Source: Isoetes taiwanensis
Lineage: Eukaryota > Streptophyta > Lycopodiopsida > Isoetales > Isoetaceae
Assembly (NCBI GenBank): GCA_021234155.1
Contig: JAJEKV010000003.1
Coordinates: 20,940,386 to 21,004,385, forward strand
DNA length: 64,000 bases
Direction: 5' to 3'
Part shown: positions 1-10,935 of the stretch, piece after piece
Layout: each line of letters starts with the position of its first letter
How positions within the stretch are numbered: position 1 is the first letter of the stretch
Position numbers and translations under genes: made by a program
Notes under the pieces: model-generated
The model's database searches: none
What the model was told of the DNA's origin: nothing
What the model saw: the letters and a program-made list of their open reading frames with translations, nothing else

Positions 1-674
1 GTAGCAAAAAAGATGGTCTTTGGTCTTTTGGTATACAGATTTCTGTTGTTTAGATGTTTTTTTAATGACATTTAGTTTAAATGAATAAAGACAGCAGAAA
101 GGAAAAACCAAAAAGCCATTTAACCAGGTAATATTTACGTTTAGCAAGATCAGGGAAGATAGTCATGGAAATAACTAAATAGGGGATCGACATGGAGCCG
201 GTGATTGTGTGCTTTTGTGATAGTGAATCGATCTGAAATACGCCTAGTAACCTCATCGGTAATTGATGAAAGTCGAGTTGCGTTTCTGATCAAAATCGAG
301 TTGCTTCGTTTGTTTTGATTCGTTATTGTATGTTTATATGTAAAGTTTTGATTCAAGATGTCTTCTCGTCTTTTGGGTTCGAGTTGCTTATCGAGATGTT
401 TAAGTGTGTTTAAAGGCATTACAATGCGATAGCCCACAAGCATGTATATAGTTGTGTAGAAAGGCATTTATCAAGCATGTAGAAAGGCACGATCAGACAT
501 AGATCCTTATGGGCACAAGTATATCGCTCATGCCTTGAGCATCCAAGCAGATACGAAATGTGTCTACTTGATCTAACTTTTGGGTTCCAAAAAGCCAAAT
601 TTTACCTCATAAATTCGTCTTTCATTGCATGCCACTATTGTGCAAAGCAGACCAAAACAGAAATGAAAACTATC
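1..674. other. AT-rich flank, no supported gene
   Basis: No conserved domain was recognised on either strand. The longest open frame (minus, 150-467, about 105 codons) has low-complexity basic content and no known motif. I treat the stretch as intergenic. Confidence 0.5.
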
Positions 675-840
675 TTGTTTATAAAGCTTCTTCCACAGAG
701 GTCGATCTGATGCAAACTTTGGCAATGATGGAGAAGAAGAAGAGGAGTAGAATCGGGTTGTTTATAAAGCTTCTTCCACAGAGGTCGATCTGATGCAAAC
801 TTTGGCAATGATGGAGAAGAAGAGGAGGAGCAGAATCGGG
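675..840 (+). repeat. 83-bp tandem duplication, two copies
   Basis: Two adjacent copies (675-757 and 758-840) start with TTGTTTATAAAGCTTCTTCC and end in AGAATCGGG. They differ at only a few bases, mainly in the GAAGAAGAAGAGGAG tract. The near identity suggests a recent local duplication or slippage. Confidence 0.9.
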
Positions 841-1859
841 TTTGGGCTTGGCCGCCATGGTCATCTTTGGAGTTTTTTTTTACGTCCTATTCTTGATGAA
901 GCTGCTCCGGTAATGAAAAACCCTAAAAGAAAGATGAGGTTGGAAGAGAGGTGCAAGATGATGCCACGTGGCATCGATTAATCTGAGCCGCCCAAATTAG
1001 GTCGTGGTCCATTACACAACATTATAATATAAGACGCATTTGGACATGCCTTCACGAAATATAAGAGAAGAGCAAAAGCAACGAAGAAGCACTTTTTTGG
1101 TGAAAAGCAGAGGGTATAAATAACAAAAATGATGGCCAGAACTGGGCTATAAAATAGCCAACAGGAATCAAAGATTAAAGTAAGATCATTCAGTTTCACA
1201 AAATTCACAGTGCTTGTCTAACTGCAACAACTGACCGAGATGCACAGTGGGTCAACTCTGCAATGAGTTGACAGGAATAGAAATAAAAGCATTGTAAGTT
1301 ATTGATACACTGAGGAAAAAAAGAGCTTGCAAAATAGAAAGAACTCTAAACGTACCTTCTACAGCTCCGCAATCTGCAACGAGCTACAGCGAGCAACGAG
1401 CTACAGTGAGCAACAAGCATTTGTTGCGTTAAAAATTTGAGCAAAAAAGGAGCTTGAAAAATAGAAAGAATCAAAAAATATACCTGCAAACACAATGCAG
1501 TAGATTTCGGCACCAAAATTTGCTGGATCAGCACTGGATCAGCAATCCTGCGTGAAATTTTTTTATAGTAAGCCTGTTGGAGAAGTTGAGAGGAAAAAAA
1601 AAACCAAATGCCCAAATGAAGCTTCACAATCAAATGTATGCAGAATACAAAAACAAGCTCTCCATATTCACCGGATCAACAAGCCCCTTTCCCGTATGTA
1701 CGAAGGAGGCGGAGCTCTCCCACCAACTTCTCCCTCACGGTATACAGTATTCTTCGAGGCTTGGTGTCGTATGCTTGGTAAGAGTATACATACGGTTTAA
1801 CACAAAATTAATCCCTTTTGGATCACGCACAAGGTTCGTACGTGTTGAATTTTGTGAAC
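841..1859. other. Intergenic stretch with small degenerate repeats
   Basis: No gene is supported. A segment with the core AGCTTG(C/A)AAAATAGAAAGAA occurs twice, near 1323 and 1450, showing an old duplication of roughly 127 bp. Open frames on both strands are short and carry no recognisable domain. The frame entering the LINE from 1577 has no recognisable retroelement motif before about 1890. Confidence 0.5.
1376..1418. repeat. 17-bp tandem repeat
   Basis: The unit GCAACGAGCTACAG(C/T)GA is present twice (1376-1392, 1393-1409), followed by a partial third unit. Confidence 0.8.
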
Positions 1860-2745
1860 CCCCCTTGGTACTTGCACCAGAAATTAGAGAGATGAAAGTG
1901 TCAAACATGGTATATGCAGACGATTTAATACTCATGACAATGACTAAAACTAGGCTGGGAAAAATGCTGGAAAGTCTGGAAGAATTTTGTGAAAAACAAG
2001 TCTGAAAGTTAATCCAGAAAAAACCAAAGTGATGTGTTTTGGCAAAATACTGAAAGAAGATGAGGAGATCAGATTCTTGGGTCAGAACGTGGAAGCCACA
2101 ATGGGATACAAATATTTAGGGTACAAAAAAAAGACAAAAGGAACATGGAAGCAAGGGGTGGAAGAGAGATGGCAGACGGCAATAAACAGCTATTATGGGT
2201 TGCAATCGGTGTGCGCAGTCAACTCAATAGTGGATTGGAGACTCAAAACACAAATGTTTAACAGGATAGTGGTACCAGCTCTGTTATACGGTGTGGACAA
2301 GGGAACCATGAAAACAGAGTTAGCAAATCTGACAGCTCAAAACAGGTGCCCAGCGTATGATTGCATAAGGGAAGAATTCAACGAAGCGGATTGGCAGGAA
2401 CCGGTGGAGAAAGGGACCAGAAAGACAGAGAAGGCAAATCTAACAGTCATAGCAATAAAGTGCATACTTCAAGAACATGAGGAAAGGTACAGTGAAAGGG
2501 AGGTACTTAACAGTACGCCCGACCAAACAAATTCAGAATCTGTAACATAAAGAAATATAGGGAGGAGGAGGGAGTGATTTTTTTCCCCACGGGGTTTTTT
2601 TTTCATCACTCTTAAATCCGACCTGGGACTGACCATCAGTCGCGAGCATAATAAACTTGTATTTAAGCTAGGATTGGTGGTTGATGTGGTGCTCACACCA
2701 TGTACTTATTTGTCATAGGGTCTCAATGGCCAAAATGACGTTAAT
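1860..2745 (+). mobile_element. 5'-truncated LINE (non-LTR retrotransposon) with RT fragment
   Basis: The translated frame carries the reverse-transcriptase catalytic box YADD at 1913-1924 in the context VSNMVYADDLILM. After a frameshift near 2005-2029 come the usual non-LTR landmarks: KVNPEKTKVMCF, then YKYLG, then an arginine-rich stretch and VVPALLYG, which is the RT thumb region. The frame stops at 2548-2550. The 3' untranslated part contains a CCCC-AC-GGGG hairpin (2585-2594), a T run and CATC, then reaches a long TTCTA microsatellite. Endonuclease and the N-terminal RT fingers are missing, so this is a dead 5'-truncated copy. The clade is undecided. Confidence 0.8.
1892..2550 (+). pseudogene. 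Reverse transcriptase fragment of the LINE
   Basis: The catalytic aspartate pair of YADD is present and the LLYG thumb motif follows about 120 residues later. The frame is broken once, between CEKQ and KVNPEK (near 2005), by a single-base shift. Beyond VDKGT the protein becomes lysine- and glutamate-rich and ends at a TAA. The polypeptide is far shorter than a full LINE ORF2 and cannot be functional alone. Confidence 0.75.
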
Positions 2746-2754
2746 TCTATTCCA

Positions 2755-2874
2755 TTCTATTCTATTCTATTCTATTCTATTCTATTCTATTCTATTCTAT
2801 TCTATTCTATTCTATTCTATTCTATTCTATTCTATTCTATTCTATTCTATTCTATTCTATTCTATTCTATTCTA
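2755..2874 (+). repeat. (TTCTA)24 microsatellite, LINE tail
   Basis: About 24 uninterrupted pentamers follow the 3' end of the LINE, with a few imperfect units before them (2744-2754). A shorter run of the same pentamer ends both copies of the second LINE (4829-4853 and 36949-36972), so it is probably the template-derived 3' tail rather than a chance satellite. Confidence 0.9.
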
Positions 2875-3631
2875 ATACATATTTATACGTAGTTAATACA
2901 TACTTTATATGAAGAATACGTATTTTATATTGGCCTCATACAAAATTGTGCATTTTTAGAGTCATAAATAGCCTTTAGTTCAAGTTTAGACTGCTTTAAA
3001 CTTAGATTGCTCTGAATTTAGTTTGCACTAAGAATAGACAGTAGCTGTCTATAAAAGGACCAAGAGTGGCCTTTTCCTTTGTGCAAAGCAGAAAGTTGAG
3101 AGTAAAGGGGGAGCTCCTAGCGGTACTGCAGTGTGTATTGTGCAAGCATCTTAAGGTGGGGGCACTGAAGTCTTACACCAGGGGACTTGTGTCTAATCTG
3201 AATTGTTTGCCACAAGTAGTGTTAGATGGGTTGTCAGTCTCTTGGGGATTCTGGGAGGGCCTTTGCGACTTGCCACTCACCGTTAGACTCCACTTACAAA
3301 ATCCCCTCCCATCGTGACCAAATTCTCCTCCCAAGGCCCCGATCTGAAGGTCTTACCATTATGCAATATGCCCACCTACTACATACCAAAATCTCGCCAC
3401 AATCTCCAAAATCCCACCCAATCTCCGCGTGCTCTTCAATTTACCCTCCTACAATTCAATTCAATGATTTGTCAAAGTACCCAATTCCAAAATGCTCTTT
3501 ACCAGATAAATCTTAAAATCTGGAAGCCTTGGTTTGGTTTGTTTGATTATTCAGTGGACTTCATTCTTAGTTTTAAGCATATAAATCATGATCATGTTCC
3601 CTCCTTTGCTATCTCTAATCTCTAGAGTAGG
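2875..3631. other. Unique flank, no supported gene; one TATA-like site
   Basis: The sequence TCTATAAAAGG at 3048-3058 is a good plant TATA box on the plus strand and could be a promoter or LTR relic. No LTR pair, primer-binding site or coding domain was found near it. The remainder holds only short open frames without recognisable motifs. Confidence 0.4.
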
Positions 3632-4853
3632 GTGCCCGCTAATAAAATGGGGCCCCGTTTTTTTGGCCGCTCGTTGTCGTGGATATGGGCCAGGTTGCCC
3701 ATTTTAAGGGCCACTGCATGCCCTGTTCTGGTCCAAATCGAGCACCGGATGTGTGTTTGCAGAGATCATATGGCACTTCTTTATGCCAAAGATAGTGTAG
3801 CACATGCCCTAAATTGGAGCTACGATTTTCAGTTCTTTTGTGCTTTTGTGCCTCTCTTCTTGACGCGAACTTTTGGAATCCAGACGATAGTCTCATATCC
3901 CATTCTCCTGCAGGAGACAGGCTTTATGCCATTGGAGCGTGCTGCAATGCAATGCCACATCCTTTACTTCCAGAAGGTGATTCCTATGGGTGACACACGA
4001 GTCCCTAATCTTGCATATGCCTTGGCCATGGAACCACAACGTCTTCAAGTTTGTTGGAAGGCAAAGCGAGACCGTTGGTTCACCAAGCGGAGGAGTCTTG
4101 GTACGCATGCCCATTAATCGGCCACCGGATGCCGACCTCGATCGTTTGATGCAATATCTTGACATGCTTCCTTGGTGAGCTATGGGATGCTTCCACACTA
4201 GCACTCGTTAAGACGACGCATTATAAAGCTAACATCAACCCTTCACTTGCTCGTGGACCACAACGCTACTTGCCTGCCCGTCTGCCCATCAAGCATCGAC
4301 AGAACCATCAAGCATGACAATGGCCTTTATCTGTACTGGTTCCCATCACCTCCACCTTGAAACAGGTCGCTGGACATGAGAGCTACGGGAGGTTCGGACG
4401 TGTTCTTGCTGTCAGTTGGGCCTCCTTGAGGATGAACATCACGCCTTTCAGGTCTGCCCTGCATTTGCACCTATCCGGGCCAATTATGCTACTGTTCTGC
4501 TTATCACCCAACCGCTGCACGTGCTTCTTAACACTCCTACCGTCCTCGCCTTGGCGTGTTACATTGCAGAGGTTCTTCATCGGCGTGTTCAGTTGATGAC
4601 CACTTGATGGTTGCTGGCAGCGTTCTGTACGTATTTGTACATACTTCTAGTCAGCTTATTACTGTCGGTGTTTTTCCCCCGAAATTTTTTTTGAGCCGGG
4701 GGTTTTTTCATCCTGCACAGTAATCTGCTTGCTTAAACCCGGCCTCAGTTCGGATTGCAAGCTACAACTCGTTGACTCTCTTTTGTATTGGGTCTTTTAG
4801 GCCTTTTTGGTCTCCACGGACGCTAAACTTTCTATTCTATTCTATTCTATTCT
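3632..4853 (+). mobile_element. LINE 3' fragment (copy A)
   Basis: The coding remnant holds a typical post-RT region (LLQETGFMPLERAAMQC, then IPMGDTRVPNLAYALAM) and, in a shifted frame, the C-terminal zinc-knuckle-like block LLEDEHHAFQVCPAFAPIR near 4425-4480. Several frameshifts separate the blocks. The 3' UTR has a CCCCC...GGGGG hairpin (4676-4702) followed by TTTTTTCATC, and ends in a (TTCTA)n run at 4829-4853. The catalytic RT core is absent. Positions from 3837 onward are repeated at 35956. Confidence 0.75.
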
Positions 4854-4859
4854 TGCATA

Positions 4860-6455
4860 GCGGAAATGTTGTGCCAAATCTATCTTTTTGTTATCAACAA
4901 AGGTATACGTTTTATTGCATCTGGCTCTCCAATAGCTTAGCAGCTTTGACCTACAACTATCCTCCAAAATAATCTCTTTCCCTACAACTATCCTCCAAAT
5001 TAATCTCTTTCCTAATGCATCTGGCTCTCAAATATACCGTATTACCACAGGCCATCAGCTTCTAGATAATATCATTGAGTTGTCAGATTGATGCTTTCAA
5101 TGCTTCCAGGCAAATACATAGCAACCTGATTAATGATACTATAAACCAAGTGTTTTATCATCTCGCTTTACATTCCCATGCATAGTCCGAAAAGAAGACT
5201 CTTTCTCTCCTTTGATGAATCAGGAAACAAAGTAAGGACATCTCATTCTCACATCTGACATAGCAAAGAGAGCTTATTATATTTTCTGTTCAGAAATACC
5301 GCCTTTAATATCTCTTTATTGCAAAACGGTTCATGATTAAATGAAACTTAGTGCGTCAATACACAACAATCCCATCATCACAGATCAACAACTTACACAA
5401 CGGCAACACATTGACAATACCCAATCACATTTCGAACTGTACAAACTCTCCATCATGAGCCCAGTAAAACACAATATAATTAAAGACACCAATTCAAAAA
5501 CAACAGGCTGCAACACCAAACCCATCACATCCAACCCCTACGAATCTGCACCTCAGCAACCTGCCGTGCCTCAAGAATCTGTAACAAAGGATGAAGCCTT
5601 ACCAATTGTGCAAACAATTTACTAGCAGACATACAAATATCATCCACAACACCTTTCAACTGTCTAAGGCCTGACAAATTAGACTTCCTCGCAACAGCAC
5701 GTATATGCAACACAGCTTCCATCGCCGCCATCCTTTCAAATCCCTGACTCTCTGCATCCATCCTTTCACAGAACCTCCCACCTCTACCCCTTTCTCAAGC
5801 TCAGTATCCACCTCCATATCTCCTTCCATATTCTTGAGCTACCACACTTTCTTCTTAAGAACATCACACAGCAAAGAATATGGCTATTCTCCATGCCGAA
5901 ATCCTCGCTCCAATACAACTGTACAAACAATAGAACCACGCATGTCCACTTTCATATGCAGTTCCCGACACCAGTGCTCTATTTCCGCAAATACTATATC
6001 ATGTCAATTCCCTTATTCACACATAACATCCAACACATGACCTTGAAAATTTCCACACTCTTACTACTATCCTTTTGGTCACTTTATAAACCTTATGACC
6101 TTACACATCCCACATCTCATCACATACACACCACAACAACTCTAAACTCCAACTAAATATTCCATAACGGTATCCACATAGCAGACCGACATTTCCAAAC
6201 CAAAGACTTAAAAAAAAAAGGATGCCGAAACCAAAACAACAAACTCTATATCTGTATACTACTATATCAACTACTCATACATACTACTTTCAAATTCACA
6301 ATACATGGACATGAGTTCCTCATACATTATCCAATACATATTCAACAACGTAGATGTATCTACAGAGATGGATGAGCATGCATTCCTCAACCTACCGGCC
6401 GAAGGCCGAAAGCCGATGAATGAATGAAAGAAAAAAGGTGGGCGGCCCCTTTTCT
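4860..6455. other. Strongly C-over-G skewed block (copy A)
   Basis: From about 5340 to 6360 the plus strand has several-fold more C than G. Hand counts of single 60-base lines gave 19 C to 7 G, 20 C to 3 G and 18 C to 3 G. The minus strand is therefore T/G-rich and C-poor. The segment contains the decayed minus-strand coding sequence listed separately. 4860-5340 shows no gene. Confidence 0.7.
5525..6030 (-). pseudogene. Decayed coding sequence of unknown family (copy A)
   Basis: The minus strand reads as protein-like sequence (AEIEHWCRELHMKVDMRG; DVLKKKVW-LKNMEGDMEV; then, one frame over, MAAMEAVLHIRAVARKSNL). It is interrupted by four stops at 6013-6015 (TAA), 6004-6006 (TGA), 5884-5886 (TAG) and 5839-5841 (TAG), plus a frameshift near 5760. 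Each stop is one C-to-T change from a Gln or Arg codon. I do not recognise the family. A degenerate transposon ORF or a gene fragment are both possible. Confidence 0.4.
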
Positions 6456-6459
6456 AGTC

Positions 6460-7165
6460 TCAAAATATGGAGATACGATTATTTTTTATAGTTGAAGGCA
6501 CTATAGTAGGGCATAGCAAGGCATCTCCAAGGTATAGGCGGAGGCACAATAGTAGGGTAAGGTATCTGCACTTTATTACAGTTACACAAAACGAGCGTTT
6601 CGAGCCACACGACATTTCCGACATGCAATATTTTTTAATATATCAATGAAAACAACATTTGTCATTGGAATGCAAAACACATTTTAGATAAACACCTAGA
6701 AAGGTAAAAAAGACATTTTTCTCCATCCTCCGAAGAGGCCCCGAATAAAAAGTTTTGTGGTGCAAAAGAACTTGCATCTACATACCAGTTCTTCTTTGGT
6801 ACCGACCAATGAAAATTTCTGTACATGAATTGCAAATTTTAAATTCAAGAATATATATTAAAGTCTGATAATGAAAGCAGTTAGCACTCGCCATGTTATG
6901 CATCCATTGAGCCTTTTCAATTCCTTATGCGATATTTTTCCAAGCAGTTGTGGTATAAAAACTTCCTTTCACCAAGAACTTGTATCAACATAGTAGCCCC
7001 ATATCCGGTTTTCTTTGGCCCTTGGTCTAAAATAAAAATGCAACCATTTATAGTGGGCCTGCCATTACATGGACCTAAATTAAGATGCACTGGCTCACTG
7101 ATACTCCACTTCTGGCGAGTAAAAAGGAGATGCATGGTAGTAAAAGGGCAACATAATAAACTTCT
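6460..7165 (-). pseudogene. F': tail of a diverged F-box gene plus its 3' flank (copy A)
   Basis: The segment 6905-7165 matches the C-terminal third of the intact F-box gene at 50905-51723: KWSISEPVHLNLGPCNG and FILDQGPKK correspond to KWSISEPVQLNLGPRNG and FILDEGPKK. A short deletion removes the part just before KWSIS. The flank 6460-6900 corresponds to the 3' flank of the other F copies (TAGTTGAAGGCAC and AATAGTAGGGTAAGGTAT are shared). The F-box domain itself is absent; on its 5' side the sequence changes directly to PPR sequence near 7165. Confidence 0.75.
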
Positions 7166-8600
7166 TGTTAAAAACTTCTTGTGTTTCCTTAAATGAATGA
7201 CATTTAGCATACATGTCAACGAATCTCGTGCTTCCTTAAATGAACGACATTTAGCATACATGTCAACCAACGAATTGCCAACAGTAAGATCGCTTTCAAT
7301 CTCCTTTTCTGCAATAGCTTTGTGTACTTTCCGTCCTCTATCAATATATTTTAAGCTGCCACAAGCTTTCAATCTAATAGCAGCATCTGGGATTGTGTCT
7401 TTGCCGCTGAGTTCCCAAAGCATTTTAAAACTTCTTGATCTAAAGCGTGTTCGAGAATTGCACGCAATCAATCTTTGCCCAAGATCACGACATCTGAGCT
7501 GGCAGCTTTGTCAAAGACTTCCTGTGCCTCAGTGAGTGAGCCACATCTAGCATACATGGTAACCAACGCCGTGCGAAGAAAAGAATCTGCTTCGGGAAGC
7601 TTTTGAAAAATGATTTGTGTGTATCCTTCGCCCTTTACTATCAAGCCTAAAGCGCCACAAACACTTCAAGAAATAAACAAAGGTGATAGGATTTGGAACC
7701 ACCCTATCCGGTAGCATCTTTTCAAAGCATTTCGGTAGCATCATGGAAAGCTCATTTTCGCATATCACGAAATTAAAGCGGTCCAACCCACAACATCTCG
7801 AACTTGTAGCACTCAAGCTAAAGACATCACGTGCCTCACCAAGGGAGCCACATTGCATACATGTCAATCAAACAATTCCCGGGAAATGATCCTTTAAAAG
7901 TCCTCTTCGTGCAATTTCATTATGGATTTCACGACCCTTATCAAGCATCCTCATGCTACCACAAGCTTTTAAAATGCAAACAAAAGTCACATCATCCGGG
8001 GTTAGTCCCTCCAGTTGCATCTTTCCGAAACACTTGAGTGCTTCACTTGATCCATGTTTGGTGTACCCTGAAATTATCGTAATCCAAGACCGCGCTGCGT
8101 GATGAAAGCTTGTCAAATGTTTCCATAGCCTCAGCTAGTAAACCACACTTGGCATACATATGAACTAAGGTTGTATTAACAAAATGCATCCCTTTCAAGT
8201 CCCTTTTCTTGGATCATAATATGTACTTGCCTGCCTCCTTCCAGATCTTTTGCTTTAGCACAAGCTCTCAACGAAGCTATAGGGTGTGATTGCTAGCATC
8301 CACAATGTCTTCTTGCATCTTATGGTAGACTCTAAGAGCATATCCTGATTGTCCACAATCAATATATCCAGAAATCATCGCGGTCCAATAATGCTCAAGA
8401 CGATGAGCCAAGGAGTTGAAAGCTTGCTGCGCATCGACACGCCTCCCACTCTCCACAAAAGCGGGCAATGTGATTGTCAAGACATCACGGGACCTTCCAA
8501 AACTATTGCAAATTTTGCCATGCAAGCGACTAAAATCTTGTAGGTTCCTTTGTTTCCCCGCACTTTTGCAAAATGTAAAACAATGTTGAAAAGCAAAGGC
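7166..8600 (-). pseudogene. PPR (PLS-type) protein pseudogene (copy A)
   Basis: Pieces in alternating frames give consecutive PPR motifs from 5' to 3': a partial motif with FVESGRRVDAQQAF; YWTAMISGYIDCGQSGYAL; WITIISGYTKHGSSEALKCF; DDVTFVCILKACGSMRML; PITFVYFLKCLWRF; LKACGSLKYIDRGRKVHK; NSLVDMYAKCRSFKEA. Such proteins normally bind organellar RNA for editing, splicing or stability. There are several frameshifts and no organelle-targeting N terminus. The 3' end runs into the F' fragment instead of an E or DYW domain. A tandem duplication of about 50 bp repeats DMYAKC.SFKE at 7192-7268. Confidence 0.85.
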
Positions 8601-8631
8601 TGCTTTCGGTCATGCTAGATTGTTTAGGGCA

Positions 8632-9126
8632 ATAACTTCCTTACCCCCATATTTTATTTTCCTCGAGATCAATTTGTGTTTCCAATGGTGGCTCTGGACA
8701 AAGGCCAAACTGCATGATTTCAGCAAAGTGACCTATTGAATGCCTTAAAAGATCAAGGTAAGAATAAAGTCACATTCTAAATTTCCCTAGTCCTTGTTTT
8801 TTGACCACATAGGTTATCTGGATAAACGATTTACCTCCATATTTGTTGATCCTTTTCAAAATTCTGCTGCATCGAGTCATGGGTAACGAGATAAAGCTTG
8901 CATCTTCTTCCAAAAAATGAAAACTTGATTCGCATTCAGAAGCCAAGCGAGATAAAGCTTGCATCTTCTTCCAAAAACGCTGAAAACTTGATTCGCATTC
9001 GTAGCCAATTCTCAATTTTGCTTGGATAACCTTTCTTCTACCATGGCATTTAAGCTTAGTCGATAGGTCTCTCATCACCATACTTTGGAAATACTCGGGT
9101 TTCAAAGCTACTAACGTTAGCGGCAT
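8632..9126 (-). pseudogene. X: first exons of an unknown gene, PPR-linked copy A
   Basis: Copy of the X module best seen at 49876-50307. The ATG is at 9126 (MPLTLVALKPEYFQS). This copy has frameshifts and an internal tandem duplication (8890-9006). Its downstream edge, in the GGCAATAACTTCC sequence at about 8630, joins PPR sequence instead of the E promoter. Confidence 0.5.
8890..9006 (-). repeat. 59-bp tandem duplication inside X (copy A)
   Basis: GAGATAAAGCTTGCATCTTC and the following ~39 bases occur twice in direct succession. The same duplication is in the other PPR-linked X copy (about 41027-41140) and in none of the X copies joined to the E promoter. Confidence 0.8.
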
Positions 9127-9719
9127 ATTCAAAAGTCACTTACAAATTACAAATAAGTTGGAATATAAATGATCAATAGGAGTCCTTGACTTGAACATAC
9201 TTGTGTCAAAGGTGTCAAATTACACACTATCTCAAAATTTGAAGATATCATTACTTTTTATAGTTGAAGGCACGGGCAAGGCAAGGCATGCTCCGAGGTA
9301 TAGTAAGGCACAATAGTAGGGTAAGGTATATGCACTTTATTACGGTTGCACAAAGCGAAGCGTTTGAGCACTTTGATACTTCCGCCATCAGGATATTTTA
9401 AATTATATAAATGAAAAGCATTGGAATGCAAAACACATCTTTAATAATCACCTAGAAAGGTAAAAAGACATTTTAATATATCTTCTTCATCCTTACGAAG
9501 AGGCTTGAAAATAAATGTTACGTGGTGCACAAGAACTTGCATCTACATGTATGGCTATTCTTTGGTACCGGACAAATGAAAACTTCCCATAATTTGCAGA
9601 TTCTAGAATTTAAGGTTATATATTAAAGTCTGATAATGAAAGGCAAGTTCTGATTAGCACTCTGCCATGTTATGCATCCCAATGAAAAGCACATTTTCCA
9701 TTGGGCCTTTTCAATCTGT

Positions 9720-10510
9720 TTAAGAAAGCGGAAAGGAGAAGTTTTTCATAGGCTATACTTTCCACAGTTATCTTGGACTACGGAATGAGAACGTATTTTT
9801 CTTTATCCTCCTCAAGATAAAACCAACAATATCTTCGTGGGTTCAAGAGCGGGACACCTAGCCAAATAAAGCTCCTTCTCGGACCCAATCTCATATGCGA
9901 TAATTTTCCAACAGTTACGGTATAAAACTTCCTTCTTTGACCAAGAACTTGTATCAACATGGTAGCGCCATATGGTTCTTCTTTGGCCCTTCGTCTAAAA
10001 TAAAAATGTAACCATAGTGCATAATGAGCCTCCGTTGCGTGGACCTAAAATAAATATGCTCTTGATACTCCATTTTTCGGCGTGTGAGAGGTAGACTACA
10101 AGTCGAATTAAGGGAAAAGGATGCATGGCGTATAAAGGGCAACATAATAATTTCTATCTGGAAAATACATGAACCGCACTTCTATGGCGGAGCTAAAGAC
10201 ATTGGGAGGACTCAAGGTATCAACAATTCCTTTACCCATCACAACCAATTTTTTCCGTTTGTGCTCAAGAATCGCATCTTACATCTTCAAATGAATCATC
10301 GACGTCGGGTTTGAACCCCTCTTTCTCTTACGCAATTTGAAACTAACTTGACTCATAAGCGGATGATACTTTCACCACACATCCTTTGCCAAAAAGATTT
10401 GGAAGAAATGTAAGCGATACCGATGATTGGGCGAGGCCGAAAACAGCGCCCGGATCGCATAAATTTTGGCGGGACCTTCTATTTTGCTCGGGGAGATTAG
10501 GGTTCGACAT
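9720..10510 (-). pseudogene. F1: F-box gene copy, frame-broken
   Basis: Aligned by eye to the intact copy (50905-51723), the ATG is at 10510 and the stop at 9720-9722. Numerous small indels and substitutions, many at CTG/CAG or CG sites, split the frame; fragments such as YIFILDEGPKKN remain. The 3' flank (9230-9719), with the CCCAATGAAAA/TTTTCCATTGGG hairpin, is conserved. It could be a true pseudogene or a gene spoiled by consensus errors. Confidence 0.7.
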
Positions 10511-10679
10511 ACTCCACTTTTTGCCCCTCCAATGCTCATAATATAATATAAAGCGCCTTTTAGGAAAAGGTCGAACAAAAAAAGGTTTTGGGAAAAAGCT
10601 TTTTTTGGGCGAAATCCATCATAATTCGGACAAAATGAAAGGGGACACCTTCGTTTTATACACACCCAATGCGGTGTCT

Positions 10680-10935
10680 ATTATAAGCCCCGAATCGTCG
10701 CTTTTTAGGAACGCGTATACGGTCCGTGTAAATTAGCATCCGGGGCGGTATACTAACCAACGGGCCCGATATCGTTGGCCTTACAATCGGTACGCTGATC
10801 AAATCGCGACCGCGTGGCACACATGATACGGGGGCGGTATCACGAGGCGTCTTTACGTGGCCTATAAATTAGCGTATACCGGGGCGGTATACGACCGCGG
10901 CCCACGCGCCGTTAGATCAAATGGATGGCGGATGG
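10680..10935 (-). promoter_or_regulatory. P1: GTATAC-rich upstream region of F1
   Basis: Lies about 170-425 bp upstream of the F1 start codon. It holds degenerate copies of the CCGGGGC(C)GGTATAC motif that is clearest at 42905-43090, and a CCACATGTGG-like palindrome follows at about 10935. Its role is inferred only from position and conservation in every F copy. Confidence 0.4.

Noticed and set aside
2755..2874. Pentamer array as telomere or centromere satellite
   Set aside because: It is not a known telomere unit and sits exactly at a LINE 3' end, with shorter runs at two other LINE ends.
3048..3325. LTR retrotransposon promoter (TATA plus following sequence)
   Set aside because: No second LTR, primer-binding site or polypurine tract was found, so only a TATA-like site is noted.
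5341..5625. Plus-strand open frame of 94 codons in the C-rich block
   Set aside because: Composition-driven: low G on this strand removes TAG and TGA. It is interrupted in copy B, and protein-like signal is on the minus strand.
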